Source: Chrysaora quinquecirrha
Taxonomy: Eukaryota > Cnidaria > Scyphozoa > Semaeostomeae > Pelagiidae
Direction of reading: 5' to 3'
DNA length: 64,000 nt
Assembly (NCBI GenBank): GCA_014526335.1
Contig: JACTAT010000291.1
Location: forward strand, 126,996-190,995
The number at the start of each line of letters is the position of its first letter. Position 1 is the stretch's first letter. The position numbers and the translations under genes are program-made. The notes under the pieces were generated by a model. It saw nothing but the letters and a program-made list of their open reading frames with translations. It was not told the origin of the DNA and did no database searches. Shown here in pieces: positions 46,874 to 61,800 of the stretch.

Positions 46874-49800
46874 ATGGCTGAATCGAGCAGAAAAGTGATC
46901 CACACTGATGTTGATACTGGTCTTCATGTTGTAAATGATTCTGGTGATGAAGAGGAAGATGAGGTGAATATGATCTCCAAACTCCCTTGAAGCTGTTTAT
47001 GCTAGATTCCGTGGACATGCACTGCATTGTATATGACAGATAAACTTGGCCTGTACAATGTCTATAGGCTGCTCATTCAAATTCCAGAATAAGATGATAA
47101 ATACAAGACCAAATCCCTGGTTAATGATAAGAGAAACATAATGCTGTAATTTATAAAAGTTAAACCCACCTGAACCCAGCTAAACCCACCTGAACCCACC
47201 TGAACCCAGCAATAACCCCACCTGAACCCAGCAATAACCCACCTGAACTCACCTGAACCCAGCAGTCAAAACCGCCGAACCCACCTGCTCTCACCTTAGA
47301 ACAATGAAATTTTAATAACGCTTTCGGGAAAATGCACCTCATGCTTGTTTACAAATCGGGGTTCTCTAGAAAATCTCGGAGGAACGAATTACCAAGGAAC
47401 GAATGAACCCCGATTTTCACAATAGAAAATTTGTTCACCCTTGCTAGAAATTCTATGACTTTAATCAAAATCCCTTGGAAATCCTTTTGCCTTTACGGCA
47501 AAACCGAAGGTCTTATAAGGGGTGCATTACGTGCATTAATGGCAGAAAAATGCATGAGATTTCTGCCTGAAATCTCTCGAAATTAACTTTTGACAACTAG
47601 CTTCTTTGGATTTGATGGATTTAACAAACGCACAAGACTTGTTTTTTCCTCATTTTTGATTTTTCTCTTCAAGACCAGGCTCGTATAAATTGTCGTTGTC
47701 CATACCGAACCAAATGTGATTTTGATCAGCAGCATGCGGCTATTAGTTACTTGCGATTCGAAAAAGGCGAGGAAAAAGCGCAAGTTTTTGCGTGTTAACT
47801 TTATCATTTTTTTTAAGAAAATTTTCGCAAAGAGGTTTCTAATAAAAACCAATATCTTGATTATGACCCTAGAGAAATTCGAGAGAGCCCCGATTTGTAA
47901 ACGAGCGCTAATTGCGTATTCCCGAAAGCTTTTTAAAGCCCATTAACAAGTTTCATTGCTCTAAGGTGTGAGCAGGTGGGTTCAGCAGTTTTGACTGCTG
48001 GGTTCAGGTGGGTTACTGCTGGGTTCAGGTGGGTTCAGGGGAATTCAGGTGGGTTCAGGTGGGGTTAACTTTCACAAATTACGAACATAATGCAAGTCAC
48101 TGGTGGGCTCTTCAATTAGAAAGACCTGCATTTCTGCGGGTTTGTGATTATGATTAAGCCAACTGTAATGTGTTGGAGAACTTTAGCCTATAGCACAAAA
48201 CAGAAATTTTCATTTCTCTGTCTAGACATTGGAAAAGACTGATGTGAATTCAGGTGATATTTCACTATTGGGTGGTGAAAATGTCAAAGTAACAGGTTAG
48301 TGTAATTTCAATCAGACATATAAGATCTATCTTCTCCCCAGAGTTTTTCTTATCAAAAATGCATTTAAAGGGAATTGCTAACTTGAATATCAATCTGATG
48401 ATTCAATTCTAAATCAGTAAAAATCTTTCATGTTTTAGCCCCAGATGTAACATACTTGTGTCCATTCACTGGCAGAAAATTAGGATCTCTGATTATAACA
48501 AACTACAGATTAAGTTTTCAAGGAAAAGATGTAAGTTCATTCAGATTTTCTATTTCTTTTTGTCTTCTTTCTGAATGGTCAATTTTCTTTAACCCTTTCT
48601 GCTGAAAAGCTCATAAGATGTCATGTAGCAAGCATACTCACTGGGAAATCATTTAATCATTGTCTCAATGAAATGATTTATTCAGAAACGTTAACGATGA
48701 TATGGGAAAATTCTTGTAAACATGTTGCCCCGATTGCCTTAACCCTTTATGGTTGAATTATAAAAATAACTGCCAGAGAAGGCTAAAATTTCCAAATCAC
48801 TATATGCTTATTAAACCAAAAACAGAGAAAATTTGGTCTGGTGGGTGTGCATGATTTAAAAAAATTTATTTCCCCCAAAGGATTATTGTTACTGACAGCT
48901 ACTACCTTAACCGGATGTGTATGTTTTCATGGTCTGAGGGAAGTAATTCAAAATTACTTCAAGAAAATGTCTTACTTTACCATACCAAGGCATCTGGCTT
49001 CCCAGATAAATTTTTCGATTTTCAACATAGCATTGCTCAAAACAAGCATTATTTATTCAACTGGAACAAAATAAATTCAATTCTATAATTATTTGCCATT
49101 TGGCAAATGTGAACCATGGGACAGATTAGAAAAAAAGTTTAAATTGGTTCAACATTTTTTAATGATGCTCAGTCTCATCCCTGTCTTTTGTGATGTAATT
49201 GGAACATCAAAAGGGAAAGTGATTGTTACTGTCTCCTACCAACAAAGTAATTGCTGGTGATTGTGGTTGGGTGACAACATTTTTTATTAAACCGAAGATG
49301 CAAGTTGAAATTTGAAGAAAACGAGACATGTACTGATATGCTTCATCAAAATTTGAGAATTTGTATTTAAATATACTGGATGTTCTGTCAAATTTCTTGT
49401 TTTTAAGATTAAAAGGAAGTCTTTTCTCACAATTAACTAAACATAAGACTGTGAGTAGTACAAGATTTCAAAATTGTAGAAAAAGTGGAAATCTTTGGAC
49501 ATTCAAGCTTTGTTTATCTGACAGAGGAAAAAGACTTTTTCTAACATTATTCTCTGAATAGTGCAAGAAAGCACTTTTTCTCGCAATTTTAAACATAAGA
49601 CATTAAAATAATTTATCAGTATTCTAATCCTTTATATTTGTAGGACTATGTATGTGCCGAGACACCTTTGTGTAATATTGTCAGAATAGAAAAGATTGGA
49701 GCGTCAACAAAAAATGTGGACAGAGCATATGGGCTTGATATAACTTGCAAGGTAATGAATGCTCATGGTAACAGAAACACTTTATCTTGTAACATTTCAA

Positions 49801-52800
49801 AGAGTCAGAAATGGCAAGCCTGTTTCATTATATACTAAACAGCTGGTAGTTAAAAGGAATATTGCTTGGTTTAGAAACCCATAGGAAAAGAAATCTACCG
49901 TTCTGTGCTCGAATGATTGACTTGATCGTTCAAATTCAAATTCAGTATGTACAATCAATTTTCTTACATTTATTTTCATCTTTAGGATATGAGAAGTTTG
50001 AAATTTATGGTGAAACAAGAGAACAACTCGAGGAAAAAGATATTTGATGCAATTCAAGTAAGTTATTTCAATATTTTTAGTTTTGATGCCCCTTTTTGAA
50101 TTCTCAGAAGTCATGTTATTATTTAAACGTTTTGATGAAAAAAGGAAGCATCATAGAATTTGACTTCCTGGAAAAAGTGTACAAAATGTTTCTAGACAAC
50201 TGGGTTTCTATGCATTTATCTCGAAATAGGTTTTTGAGTAGATCCACCTGATTCTCGTTTGGAGATAGTTCATACTCCCCTTCCACTGTATAAATCTAAA
50301 CACGTTCCGTGCGCTGATGGCCCATTTTGTTCATTTGGATTAACTAAAAATGTTTGGATTTCTCCAATACTGTATGCACGCAGATGTTCTTGATCAATGT
50401 CAATATCCCTTTAAAGTCTGAAAGATACGCACGAGGGGCATTCGCTCCTTGGAATCTTGTACATCACCCTTTCTTGCCAAATGTGTAACAATAGATTTAC
50501 CTTCAATACGGAAGTAAAATTTTCAGTTGCCACAAGAAGGCATCGTTAAAAACAATCAGATGACAATAAACAGCTATTACAGTTGACATCCGCTAGCTTG
50601 ACTGCCCGCTATCTCGAACATTCGCTGTCTCGAACGATTTTCCATTTTCCCCTCGTTTTGGTATAAGGGTTTGTATAGAAAAATCATCCGCTACCTCGAA
50701 CCCCGTTATCTCGAACATTCGCTGTCTCGAACCATTTTCGATTTCCCATGGAGGAAAACCTGCTCTTTATCTCGAACTTTGCCAAATTTTCTGCTTAACT
50801 GGCTGAAAAGACAGGCTGAAAATATGTATAAGTTCACCTAGCGGAGCGGGAATGGCAGCAGCTAGTTGATATGCTACCCATGTATGCAATAGATGAAGCT
50901 GTTCTCTTTCGAGATGTGCTGCATCGCCATTATCTCAATTTCACCAATAGTAGGGATGAAAGCGGATGAGCTTTGACTCCTATGTAAGAAAAACCAGACT
51001 TGTTTGATGAAATTTGGGATCAGTAACCCTGCATGCTAATAGGGGTTCCTTTTCTGACTTAAAAGCTATAATTTTTTATATCTAAATGGGGCATCCGTTA
51101 TTTCGAACATTCGCTATCTCGAACAAATTCCAGTTTCCCTTGAGAGTTCAAGATAGCGGATGTCAACTGTACTTTGAGCGAAAAGAATTGTATATGCACT
51201 TTTTTGCATTTGACCGATTGTTCTGTTTGGAAGAAAATTTGTTTCTCTTGTTTTTTTAGACCCATGCGTTTCCGATATCATCAGGAATGGTAAGTGCCTC
51301 TGATCTTAAATAACATTGAACGAAACTTGGCCTAGTGGTCGATTATTTAGAAAAGAACTGAAAATTTTAAGCAACCCAATTTGCGGCCAAAATGTAGCCT
51401 GCGTGCAGACTCAAACTCTTCTCCTAGAAAGAGTAACCAAATTATAATCCCAAGACTTTTCTTGGGATATAGCAGCAAAACATGAAATGCAAGACATTTT
51501 CATTTGCTGAACTTCTTCAAAAATTAAACTCTTCTGTGATTGAAAACTCGAAAAACTAGCTTCCAATTCCGCTGCGAGGGTGAGTCAGAAAGAACTCAAC
51601 ACGCGCCGCAGCTGAAAAAGCGCCGCAGTGCATCGACGGCTGGTTGGCATGAAAGTGAGGTCGTAGTTTTTGCTGACTCAGCAGTACAAGCTTTCGTTCA
51701 TTGTTGCGCAGACTCTACTCTTTCTCGGAGAAGATTTTGAGGCTGCACGCAGGCTACCAAAGTGTGCATTGTTTGTGATGCTTGGACAACAGTTAAACGT
51801 TGCCAAACGTATATAGCTGTTTATAAATGCGCTATTATTACTAAGTTTTGCATTAGGTAGCCTTCGGCGTATTTCTTTATTTCCATACATTGCTTAGTAA
51901 AGTTAAAGAATTTTCTGGCCTTTGCTGATATAACAAGCTCATTTTATCGTTAAAGACTTATGGGCTAATGTACGTTCTTGAAACCAGTATTGATGTAGCC
52001 AGGAAATCCCTTGTTCCATACTAACAACCACAACAAAATATTCTGTAGCATGTTTGATATTTCAAAGGTTTACACTACTAGAGGTGGTGTTAATTCCACA
52101 ATTTTTATTTTTCTTTCATTGTAGAATTTTTTTGCATTTGATTACCATGACGAGTTCCGTGTGAATGGCTGGGATATTTATGATCCTCGAAGAGAGTACA
52201 ACCGACAGGTATATTTTTAATAATATAAAATTACCGATTTCCAATCCTTTGCATGAAGTCTTACTTAAGCATTACAAGATCATTTTGCATCAGGTCTTAG
52301 GTGAGCATTACATTTTGTATAAGGCCTTACACGATAATTACACAAGAAAACTGTACGATGCTATATTTCTTACTTTAAATGAGGCTAAATATATTCGGAC
52401 TTATCAAGGCTTTTTCTGACACCGTATTAGATATGATAGTCACCACTTATCATGACAAGTCTTTGATATTTAGTTGTGCAACGTTTCGGGAGCGATCCGT
52501 CTCCCATCATCGGGCAATGAGAAATGTTGTTTCTTGCCTATTTATTGCAAAGGTCGGATCGAAAGTTGTGAAATTAACCGGACCTGCGAGGAAGCTCGGA
52601 ATTTTTGGCGCTCAATTTTTAAAATTTATGGCACCAAAATTGCGTTCACTGCAACTTTTGATGTTATTCAACCAGATTTCTGGGATTGAGTAAGATACTT
52701 GATTGATACAAGGAGTTGATAGAACCGAGTGAATGCTTTCTTTAACAAGTCTGTTTTTCCAGTTCTTATCCTCATCAATCACTGAAGTGTATTAAGGGAA

Positions 52801-55800
52801 TAAAAAGTACACCTTATATTTTGTTTAGACAAAGATGGACGGATTTTCTCACTTGTTCCTCTGATGTATGGCAGGTTCATAGAACATTTATGCTCCTCTT
52901 TGTCAGCCTCAGTATTCTGTCTGGGCTTTGAGATTTTTCTCGTGACCTTGCGTATGTCTTCTTGTTCATAATCATTGGCCTTTAGAACGCTTGAGATCCT
53001 TTTGTACTCATTATCTAGATCATCAAGATTGCTCGTGATTGATTTTGCTCTGTTGAAGAGAGAAGATATGACACTGTTTTTGACACTGTCTAAGTGATGC
53101 GAGTTCGCATTCAGGTATTGGTCAGTGTGAATGGGCTTCCTGTACACTGATACGCTTAGACTTTTATTGGCATTCCGTTGAATCTCAGTGTCGAGGAAGG
53201 CTAGTTTTCCATCATTCTCTACCTCTGTAGTGAATTTCAATTTCACATGTAGGGAATTGATGTGCTTATAGAAATCTTCCATCTTGTCCCTCTTCATAAT
53301 CACGAACACATCATCTACATATCTCTCCCATACTTTTGGTTTCTCAATGTATGAATCAAGGGCAAAAGATTCTTTTTCTTGCATAAAAATCTCAGCAACA
53401 ACAGAAGAGGCAGGTTTTCCCATTGCTACTCCATCTGTTTGTGAGATAAAGTTAAGTCGAACTCTATCATCTCAATCAACTTATCCACAGGTATAGGAGT
53501 TTTTTTGTTTAGATCTCTGTCTTTTCGGAGTAAATCACTTATGATTCTCAAAGAGTCCTTAATAGGCACGTTGGTGTATAGCGAGTTGACATCGAAAGAT
53601 ATCATCATTTCATCGTCTTCTATCTCAACATTACGGATGAATTCCGAAAATTCTTTTGAGTTCTTTGCATGTCCCCTTTTCTTGATGTAGTGTTTCAAGA
53701 TTTCCGCAATATACTTTGAGAGGTTTTCTAGTGGTGTACCACTACAGGACACTATAGGTCTGATAGGAAAACCCTCTTTGTGTATTTTGGGAAGTCCATA
53801 GAAACGTGGAGCATGAGAATCGGAAGGTTTGATATTCCGATATGTTTCATCTGAAATTATTTTCATGTCATGTAAGCCTTTAATAAGCTTCAGACCTTGG
53901 CGCTTAATTTTGTTAGTTGGATCGCATTTCAGATATTCATAAGGGCCATTCTCGATGTGCTGGGTGCACTTTTGAATATAGTCCGAGCTGTTGAGAAGAA
54001 CAGTCGCTCGCCCCTTGTCAGCAGATAGGATCTTAATGCTATTATCTTTCCTTAGATCACTCAAAGCCTTCCTTTCTTTTCTAGAAATGTTATCTTTAGG
54101 AAGAGCAGAATTCGTTAGGATGGTGCATATTTCTGCTCTTACGCAGGCTCCATCACTTACCGACATGGTATCTGTTTTTTCGAGATAATCTAATTTTCCT
54201 TCCACTTCTGCTATTATATCCTTTTTGGGGATATAAGTGGGCGCAAGACCGAAGTTCAAACCTCGGGACAGAAGAGATTTTTCGGACGATGAGAGATCTT
54301 TGCTGGATAGGTTAATGATCCAGCGATCTTTGTCTACCTCTATGCCATTGTCATTATTGGTAGTGTTATTTCTTTCAAGAAGGTTGTTGTATTTTCTCAC
54401 ATGTCTTTCCCTTATTTGAGACATTGTCTTATCACAACGGGCCTTCTGAATTGATTGCACTCTTTCAAAATGTTCAGTTGAGAGAGTTCGTTTAATTTCC
54501 ACTTCGAGATCGTTTATTGAAGTCTTAATTCGATCTCTAATGCAGTGGTTCAAATGGATTCTCTCTTGCAATTGAAGTTTACTGGTACATCTCGCAGTCT
54601 TGACCTTGCACCTAGGTCTAAATGAGGCATTATACGAGAAACCTCGACTCAATTTGAAATTCGCGCCGGGTGCTTTTTTCGAATTTTATTTGCAATGGGT
54701 GTTTTTCAACTCGCGTTAAGATAACATTTTCATATTGTCTCCTGTAGCTTCTTATGAGACTTGGACGATGAAACTAAACCTTTTTGAAATAAGTTTGGGT
54801 TTACATGGTGGAAAAAATCACACACCACCCGAACAAAATTTAACCTGAGTTGAAAAAGCAAGCTGCGTTCATCCCTATGTAAAACTTTTGCAATACCCAG
54901 TGCTTTGATCACAGGCTATGTTGATACTTAAACCTTGGCGTGAATTTCATCCTAAGCTGAGTTTTTTATGTTGATTTTGTTGATTATACGTGATTTTTGC
55001 TATGGTGTCTTGAAGTGTTGATTCTTACTGATTCTTAGTGATGACTTGATTCTTAAGATTTTCTTTGGTGCTTTATTTGTTATTGCAAACAGTCGTCTAA
55101 AGTATCATATATGAATAAATGCCTACATATATACAGGGTGCCCCAAAAAAGGGACCCCCTTGGGTAAATATTTTCTGAAGAATTTTTCTCAAGGAGGAAT
55201 TCTATAAAATTTATACCAGGAAATATTCAACTCAAGTACGATGTCGTGTAGAAATATTTTGCTGATAAGAGCTTCCATCTTGGCGCGATTAGACATTGTA
55301 TTCAGAATGTCCAAAAACCAGCTGTTTATATTCCATCATTGCGTACTGCAATCGTGTGTGAAGGGGAATCATTATCCCAATGCATAATTGTCATGACCAT
55401 TAATTCGTGGTCAGTCATATTAGAAAAGTGTATTGAGCAGGATGGAGGACATATGAACATTTGAACATATCAGTTGACTGAAAGAATGAGTTATTGATTT
55501 TTCCGTTTCGTTGCCTAAGGATAAAAAGTTGCATATTTTGTAACAGTATGTTTTTGGATAGAAAAGTTTTAAAGTCGATTTATTCATATACGCTAACCCA
55601 TATCATCATATCTCCAAGAAATATCTCACTTGAGTTGAATAAAATGTAGTATAAATTTCGTGAAATTCCTACTTGAGAATAAATTATTTATGAATTATTA
55701 AGCTTGGGGGTCCCTTTTTTGGGCCACCCTATATAATACTTCAGAAAGATATTTTGAATAAAACACCTTTGTGAGAAGAAACGTAGATGATAAAGCCAAA

Positions 55801-58800
55801 AGCTAGATTTCACAAAAGCATAAATATTTGTAAACAGAGGCTATCATTCTGTGAACTCAACGTAATTTGTCTTCATTAAAGATCACCGTCTGGTAGAACC
55901 GTGTTACGAAATCATGCGATGATCTTAGGCTTATTACTTGAGTCGAAGTTAGTGCAATCGAGTTCAACTGCTGGACGCTCAACCAGTCTGAGCGATTTCG
56001 GTGTGGTGTTAGTCTCGGCTTGATGAGCGATAGCTGATCCTCAGGTAGTAACTAAGTCTACGATGATCTTACCATATTTACGATCTTATGAATATCAGGG
56101 ATAGAGCGTTGATAATTACCAATGATTTGTAATAGAATCTGCATTCTGTTTCAGGGTTTACCAACAGATTGCTGGCGAGTAACCGAAGTCAATCGAGATT
56201 ATTCATTGTGTGATACATATCCAGCTGTGGTAAATTTTCATGTTTTTTTTTATTATTTTCATACATCATCTTTGAGTTGTGCGAAACTTCAAAATGTCTC
56301 AGCTGTTGCGGTCTGTTTCTGACGTTTATACTCTGAGGAGTGGCAAACGAAAATTTTTAATGTCCAAAATGTTTCTGCTATTGCCCGCAATTTTTAAAGT
56401 TAAACCTTGTATATTCTATTTATATTTTTGTCTTTTTATCTCCTGATCAAGCAGAAAATCGTAGTTTGCTCGGTCAACCCCTGAGAAGGACTTTATATGA
56501 CCAAAAGTAAATTTTCTCTGCTTATGTAGCTTATTTCAGTATATAATTCTTCTATAATTCCCCCACCCACTGTTAGTCTAAGATAAATGAGCAACCAGAA
56601 CGTATATATCAAGGCATGGAATGGTGTGAATTTTGTCTTATGCTATCGGTATTATTCCATCAATCTGGTCAACCCAAAAACGCCTTTGTGTGCAGTGCAG
56701 CTTAATTATTAAACGTCTCCATTATCCAGTATACCTTTCAATATTTTTAAGTGGTATAATATTGTGAGAAACAGCCGAAAAACTGAGAAGTGCGACCTAC
56801 GTACCTGGCATCACACTGTGGCGAATATTCATACAGAGCAAGCTTTCTGTATTGTAGCTATGCAATCCTTTTGAATGGATGGTAGAACTGTCCGAGAGCT
56901 AAAAACTAAACGAGGGTGGGCAGCAGCAAAACATTTAGCAAGTGCCTTTTTTACTTGGTTTTTCGAATCGCAACGAGACGTTGCCTATCAAAGGCATTTT
57001 TAGGTAAACAGGGCATTTTTGCGTACCATACATTCCTTTCATTCATTCCTCTCCATTCACCTTTCAAACGATTTAGTATAAAGTGATTTTTTGTTTTTTA
57101 GCTTGGAGTTCCCTCGTCAGCAAGTGATGAAGAAGTAGTGAAAGTCGCTAGTTTCAGAAGTCGTTCAAGAATACCTGTAAGTTAAAGTAACTTTCATTGT
57201 TGTGATTAAAACTTGGTTCTGATGTTCGTGTAGCAGTTTCTTTAATTCTGGTCAAACACATCATTTCACAATTTCGAAAACTGTCTGTACTCGCAATTGC
57301 CGCAAATCGTTACATTCCTATAGCAATAGACTTCCAGACCTCCTCAATTTTCTTGAACTTGATTCACATTATCACCATTCATAAGTCATCGAGGACTGCT
57401 GCATATATCTTTTCTAGAGCATAAAATTACAAGAATGACTGCAGGAAATCAAAGCAAATTATTCACATTTTGTTCTTACTTAAACATAGAGTTTTACTTT
57501 AAGAAATTCGAAAATGTCTCTCGAATGCATTTATATAGGCTACAATTAAGATTATATAGGCTACAACTCGCTCTTGCGTCAATCTAATGGCCTAAAGTTC
57601 CTTCGGCCTTCTCTTGCTTTCGTGCTGGTAAATAAAAGTCGTCTAAGCAGCTTTTATACTGCAAACTACTGAAAATTTCTCTGACTTTAAGTCACACGGG
57701 GCTTTTTCCGGAAGATACTTTGAGCTCTTATAGCAAGCAGAAGAATGGAAATTATAGTGAAAAGAAAAACACTGCGGCTTTTAACTTGTTAACAACTTTC
57801 ACTAACTAACATTTGATTTAAAAGTCTCAGAATAAGTTTAGAGACCCTTTAAGTTGTGTGGTAAAAAATGTTTGGTAAAGAAATAAATTTTTATTTCTAA
57901 AGGGAGGAAATTGCGTAAATTCAGGAATTTTTCCCCATTTATTGAAACTGCAATAGAAATGCACCAGTTTATTTAATTTCATACTTGCCAGGTCTTATCA
58001 TGGCTGCACCCCAATAACAGTGCATCAATCACTCGCTGCAGTCAACCAAATAATGGTGTTGGTGGAATTAAAAGAAATAAGGATGATGAAAAATACATAC
58101 AGGTAACATAGCTACCTTGAGTTTCATGATTTTCTAACTAGTGGAGTCTTGTTATTTTTGTGTCTTATTATTGTGTCTTGTTGTCTTTATCATATTCTTG
58201 TTAAGAAATTTGTGCAAACTAGTCTGGATGAAACTTCAGTTTCCCAAGGAACGATATATTAAGCCTGGGGAACATTTAGGGTTGAAACTTGATCACTTCT
58301 AAACTCGGTTTTGTAGAAGCACAGAAAATTCAAAGAAAATTCCTTGAATTCCCGTCTTTCATATGAATTTCTTCAGACATATTATATTTCACGAAATACA
58401 GATCACGGTCTGAGTAAGGTCTTAGAAATCGACTGAATAGCCTTAGCTAGAGCAAAGCTTGTTTTTTTAAATCATACGCACTTCTTGTCCTTGTTGTTTT
58501 CCAGTATCCGGCAATATTGCATTTCATTGCTAGCTGTTGTGGCTAATCCTGAAGACCTCATTCGCTCTACAGTCAATTGTTGAAATTTACGTCAGGTCGT
58601 CTCGTCATTGTCACTGTGTGTTGTCATACGTACCAATTAATTTTCAGGCGGGTCTGCCATTTTATGCTCTCATCCGTTTCACGGAAAGCAAGGTTTTAAC
58701 ACCTTGAGATTTGTGCTGCCCATCCTCCATTTGAGTCATGGACCTCGAACTTGAACCGCGCAAGTGCTAACCATTACACTACGCTGCTCTCTCACTCATG

Positions 58801-61800
58801 CAGAAGTTTATTCTCAAAAGAAATACAGTCAGCTCAAAGTATCTTGGGTGCAGTTTTATTGATCTCTGATACGAATGGGACCACTCTCTGATTTCATATT
58901 TTTGTCATAACATAGGGTTTTCATTACGTGGGATTTACTTTGAAAACATTATTTTTTGAAGGCAATTCTTCATGCAAATCCGCAGTGGCATAAACTGTAT
59001 ATCATGGATGCAAGACCAAAAATCAATGCTGTTGCAAACCAGGTAACATAAAAGAAAGACCTTTATGGTGTTCCTTCTCTAGATAAAAATCTTGCAAAGG
59101 AATTAGCTTTGACTAAAAGAACCGTATCTTAAAACTAGGTTTGATAATGAAGCAAGTACCTTTAAACTAGGTTTTCTCTTTTTAATTTAAGACATTACAA
59201 GCATAAAGGAGTTCATATCATTGAGTTATACAAAACTTCGAAATTGCAATAATCATTTTCGGGCATAATTAAAAGCTTTTTTCGTCTGACACTCCTCAGA
59301 GTATGAACTTCAGAAAAAGACCGAAACAATGAACTAAGGCGGAATTTAGCATCTTTGTATAAATTCCGCCTTAGATCATTGTTTCGGTCTGTTTCTGACG
59401 TTCATACTCTGAGGAGAATCAGACGAAGAAAGCTTTGAAGTATGCCCGAAAATTATTCCGCTGTTTATCGCAATTTTGAGTTCGTATCACGGGAAAGGAA
59501 GGATTTGAGGAGACTTACGGATGTTAAGAAATAGAGAATGGGAGACTTACTTAAGAATGGACTTTTTTCTATTTAATTTATCTGGTCTTTACGTTGGCCT
59601 AAGCGAAGTAAGGCACAACAACGAAAATAAGCAGCTCTTTCTTAACAAAGAAATTGTGTGAGACATAATTTAAACGGCTTCGTTCATCCTGTTTTTAAGA
59701 TGCAGACTTCATTCATTGTGAGATTATTGCCGTATGTTTCGTATTTGATCTCTGTGTTGTACTTCTGGCAGTATCATTCCAGCAAAATACCTTTTAGTTC
59801 TAATGATTTTTTTGTAACTCTACTTAAGGCCAAAGGTGGTGGTTATGAAGACAGCGATAATTATCCAAATACTGAATTAGTTTTCCTTGATATACAAAAT
59901 ATCCACGTCATGAGAGAAAGGTATGTTTCTTAGTGGAAAAGGTATTTACTTAAGCGATTTCGAATGACACTATTGCATAAATAAAGCACATTTCACCACA
60001 TTAGAAGATTGCTATTTCTAAGACAAGCCTTATGTGATGTTGTTGACCTTGCTCCATAAGGTATTTCAGCAGTAAATTCTAAACTCTAACTTTTAATACC
60101 TGTGAGGGTGATGGTATCCTGTCCAGTGGCTCTCGAAGAGCTATTAAAAAATCTTGCGGCATATGTTATGAAACGTGGGTTATGTCTTAATAGCACCCCC
60201 TCGAATAAGCGCCCCTCTTTTTGTTCCATGAGTGAAATAAGCGCCTCAGTGATGTTATTATTCTCAAACCTCTTTTTGTTGTTTATTCAGTTTAAGAAAG
60301 CTGCGAGATATGTGTTACCCTTCGATTGATGATGCTCACTTCCTTAGCAATTTGGAATCCTCAAGGTGGCTAGAACATATCAAGGTATTTTGGTTGTCTG
60401 ATATTACCTCATGAGAGTAGACCATTGTATTTATTTTTAGTTGTATATTGTTACGGGCGTAGAAGATATTGCTATTAAACTGAGTTGCTGGACGCTAACA
60501 AAAAGACTATAAAAGTAACTGCAAAGTTTTTGGAGCTGTTCTGGGGCGGAAAATGTCAAAAAAGCAAAACTTATGTACCCTCGCCTTGAATGCACTAGAA
60601 CAAATTGCTTAAATTATACATTGATAGAAATACTGCATTATAGCATCAGAAGTGGAAGCAAGAATGATAAGAAAAATTCTTCACCTTGTTTAGGGGTCCT
60701 AGAACTTGAAAATTTAGGCCCATTAACCGTCAATTGTTGTCATGTTTGGCAATCCAACAGAAACGAGGCAAAATTTTTGGAGCTTTTTTTGGCTGTAGAT
60801 GTCAAAAAAACAAAATCGGATTTAGTATAGCGTACAAGGTTTTATACGAGCGTAACGCATACTTGATACTCTTTACCTACTTGATTCTTTCAAGAGCTGC
60901 AAAGCGTTGAATGGCTATTGTTAATAATGAAGCTCTTTGTTAAATTATAGGCAGTTCTTGCTGGAGCTGTTCGCATTGCTGACATTGTGGATAGATGTCG
61001 TTTATCCGTCATTGTTCATTGTAGTGATGGCTGGGACCGCACACCTCAGGTATTAATTGAAATTTTCGCAACCAACTTGCAAATAGCATTACATAAAATC
61101 ATTAAAAATCAGATGTCTCCACCTGTGACATGTCATAGGTTACTCTGCACAACCTTGATTCAAACTTGGAATGGTTGCTTAGACAACGTAGCTACGTTAA
61201 GTAAAGGAAAGATAGAGTTTTATCTGATGATTTAACATAATCTCCTTTACACACTATTTAGAATAACACAAGATAAGTCTAATTTATGTAAACTAAGGGC
61301 GTGTTCTTTTTTACCTTAAAAGCCTTCCGAATTTCGAAAACAGAAGGCTTTCAAAAACAGAATTCATATTTTCAAGGAACATGAATTCTGGAAATCTGAA
61401 AGTTTTCAAGCCAAAATTCTTGCTTGCCTCGTCCCCAGACCCATTCGTGGAATATATCCTGGCAACTTGTAAAATGGACGTCTCTCTCGGGCTTCAAACC
61501 GTGAATCTCTCGAAAGTCTCGGAAACTTTCTGCTTTTGATGACAGAAGGTTTTGGATAGCTCAAAAACCTGCCGTTTTCAGAAGAATGGCTTCGAGCAAA
61601 ACCCATTCCGAAAAGGAAGGCTACAGAAAAATGAATTGGTTTAAAGGAACATGCCCTATGTTTAATATGGGGCTGGTTGCTCAGACAGCGAGCGTCTATT
61701 CCATTGACGTAAATAGCGCAATAAAGTAGCCGACAAACTGTCTATTTATCTGAAAGCCAGATCTTCCAGTCCGGCACTGTTTTCCAGCTATTCACCCTTC

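Larger units (their letters stand above)
52386..54618 (-). mobile_element. Penelope-like retroelement (PLE), 5'-truncated, right arm only
   Basis: This 2.23 kb insertion is flanked by perfect 10-bp duplications TAAATGAGGC at 52376-52385 and 54619-54628. The left arm (about 9920-9935) has the uninterrupted site. The minus strand encodes a reverse transcriptase with PLE hallmarks: [36 protein letters not shown] and RYVDD. The 5' end lacks the start of the ORF; the apparent start codon belongs to flanking DNA. It lies antisense in MTMR intron 7. Confidence 0.93.
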
